A stretch of DNA of 64,000 nucleotides from Scilla litardierei (taxonomy: Eukaryota > Streptophyta > Magnoliopsida > Asparagales > Asparagaceae), in contig CM061133.1 in the NCBI GenBank assembly GCA_030789695.1, positions 91,983,248-92,047,247 on the forward strand, read 5' to 3'. Of the stretch, positions 63,132 to 64,000 are shown one piece after another. A program made the position numbers and the translations under genes. A model generated the notes under the pieces. The model did no database searches and was not told the DNA's origin. It was given only the letters and a program-made list of their open reading frames with translations. Positions within the stretch are counted from its first letter, which is position 1. Each line of letters opens with the position of its first letter.

Positions 63132-64000
63132 TGATCGCGCCCCGGGCGTACACCCAAAAGAGCGACCGTGTAGTTTTACCGCAAGCGCACGGTGTAGCGG
63201 CGAGCGGGTATCGAACACAGGGAGGACGTATGACAGTGCCTTCTCCAAACAACCTGGCTATAGGAACAGAAAAGAGGGAATTTGCCTTTCGGCGATCCTG
63301 TCACAATCGTCAGACAAAGTATGGAGATATAAAATCAAATAAAGACGCCTAGGGAATAGGGAATCCCCGCTACTCACCGTATCTCGTCAATGTGATTCAT
63401 TGCTATCACAATTGCTAGGGTAGAATTTCGGATGAACTAGTTGCAACTGAATGTAAAACCTAGCTCACGCTCTCGCGCTGTTGCCGGTCTATAGCTAACC
63501 TAGGTTTGGGTCCAATCTCTTGCAAACCCTAGCCTAGGCAAGCTAGCATTAGGATCAACATCATCGTTCAATCGCGTCCCGAGCCCACTCTCGTGCAAAC
63601 TCGGGCCACGACCTAGGTTGGGATAGTTCATACCCGTCCAATCTCTTGCAAACGGGTATCGGTATGGAATTGCAACCGAGAACCCTAGTATCGGTCCAAT
63701 CTCTTGCAAACCGATACTACGAAAAATCAATTTCTACCCAATTCGGATTTCTAGGGTTTCCTATCGAATTGGGATCCAATCTCTTGCAAATCCCAATTGA
63801 TATGAACACCTAGTTATCCGTAACAAATCGATCCCAAACTAACCCTAATAGCAATTCTAGCAATAGTTCTACCAAATGTTCACAAATCAGAAATTGGGCT
63901 CGTAGGGTTCATCCCCACGCCCCAAGACGTTAGGACTACTCACAAATCATATCACAAATGCAAAAATAATCAATTGAAATAGCAATAGAATTCATGGAAA
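63132..64000 (-). repeat. Partial A/B-family LTR, element C, minus strand
   Basis: It starts on the plus strand with TGATCGCGCC (the reverse of the GCGCGATCA end of B) and runs out of the window. It has the CCGTGCGCTTGCGGT block (reverse, about 63178-63194) and the hairpin array. No PBS lies beside it, so it is a 3' LTR or solo LTR. Confidence 0.75.
63497..63800 (-). other. Constant-loop hairpin array, element C
   Basis: On the minus strand the arms are AATTGGGAT/ATCCCAATT, AGTATCGGT/ACCGATACT, ATACCCGT/ACGGGTAT, CCCGAG/CTCGGG and GGGT/ACCC with outer CCTAGG/CCTAGG. All have the loop TTTGCAAGAGATTGG or TTTGCACGAGAGTGG. Confidence 0.75.

Overview
The window is repeat-dense DNA from a flowering plant, probably a dicot. 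The evidence is Athila-type and Tat-type Ty3/gypsy retrotransposons, a primer-binding site matching plant tRNA-Asp, a hAT element with 8-bp target duplications, Helitron tails, decayed caulimovirus-like sequence, and spliced plant-style introns. I found no intact host gene. The only host coding sequence I recognise is a two-exon fragment of the ER-membrane subunit EMC5 (membrane magnesium transporter) at 12567-12788.

Layout. (1) 1-14865 is old intergenic DNA with Helitron-like tails (608-800 and 10124-10639). It carries a hAT element (1332-9959, TSD GATGCATG) that was split by a very young Tat-lineage LTR retrotransposon on the minus strand (1384-8853, TSD CCCCC). (2) 14866-35213 is a non-coding LARD-like LTR element with two 3,405-bp LTRs (TSD ATTTC). 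Its left LTR is split by a minus-strand Athila-like element (15949-26746, TSD ATAGC). (3) 35214-36834 resumes the region broken by the LARD and ends in a textbook Helitron 3' terminus. (4) 36885-39777 and 61690-62310 are two halves of a decayed endogenous pararetrovirus on the minus strand. They are separated by Athila-like element A (39778-61689), whose 3' LTR is itself split by its relative, element B (50324-60573, TSD TGCGT). (5) The right edge holds a probable copia LTR fragment (62311-63131) and one more A/B-family LTR on the minus strand (63132 to the window end).

How the parts work. None of the four coding LTR elements has reverse transcriptase, RNase H or integrase. The three Athila-like elements encode Gag plus a DLGAS aspartic protease and a separate downstream ATHILA ORF-1-type protein. 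The Tat element encodes only Gag plus an antisense, intron-containing Transposase_28-type protein. All would depend on another element for reverse transcription and integration.

Most notable observations. First, the A/B-family LTRs carry an array of about five hairpins that share one constant loop (TTTGCAAGAGATTGG) but have different stems, which stay complementary between copies. Second, each Athila-like family has its own short GC-rich motif (CACTCGGCCGAGTG, or CACCCGATCGGTTG) clustered upstream of a TATA box twice: once in the LTR and once inside the element before the second ORF. This suggests two promoters. Third, a hairpin with loop AGGCAA and a covarying stem lies just after the gag-pro stop in all three Athila-like elements. 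All calls were made by eye.
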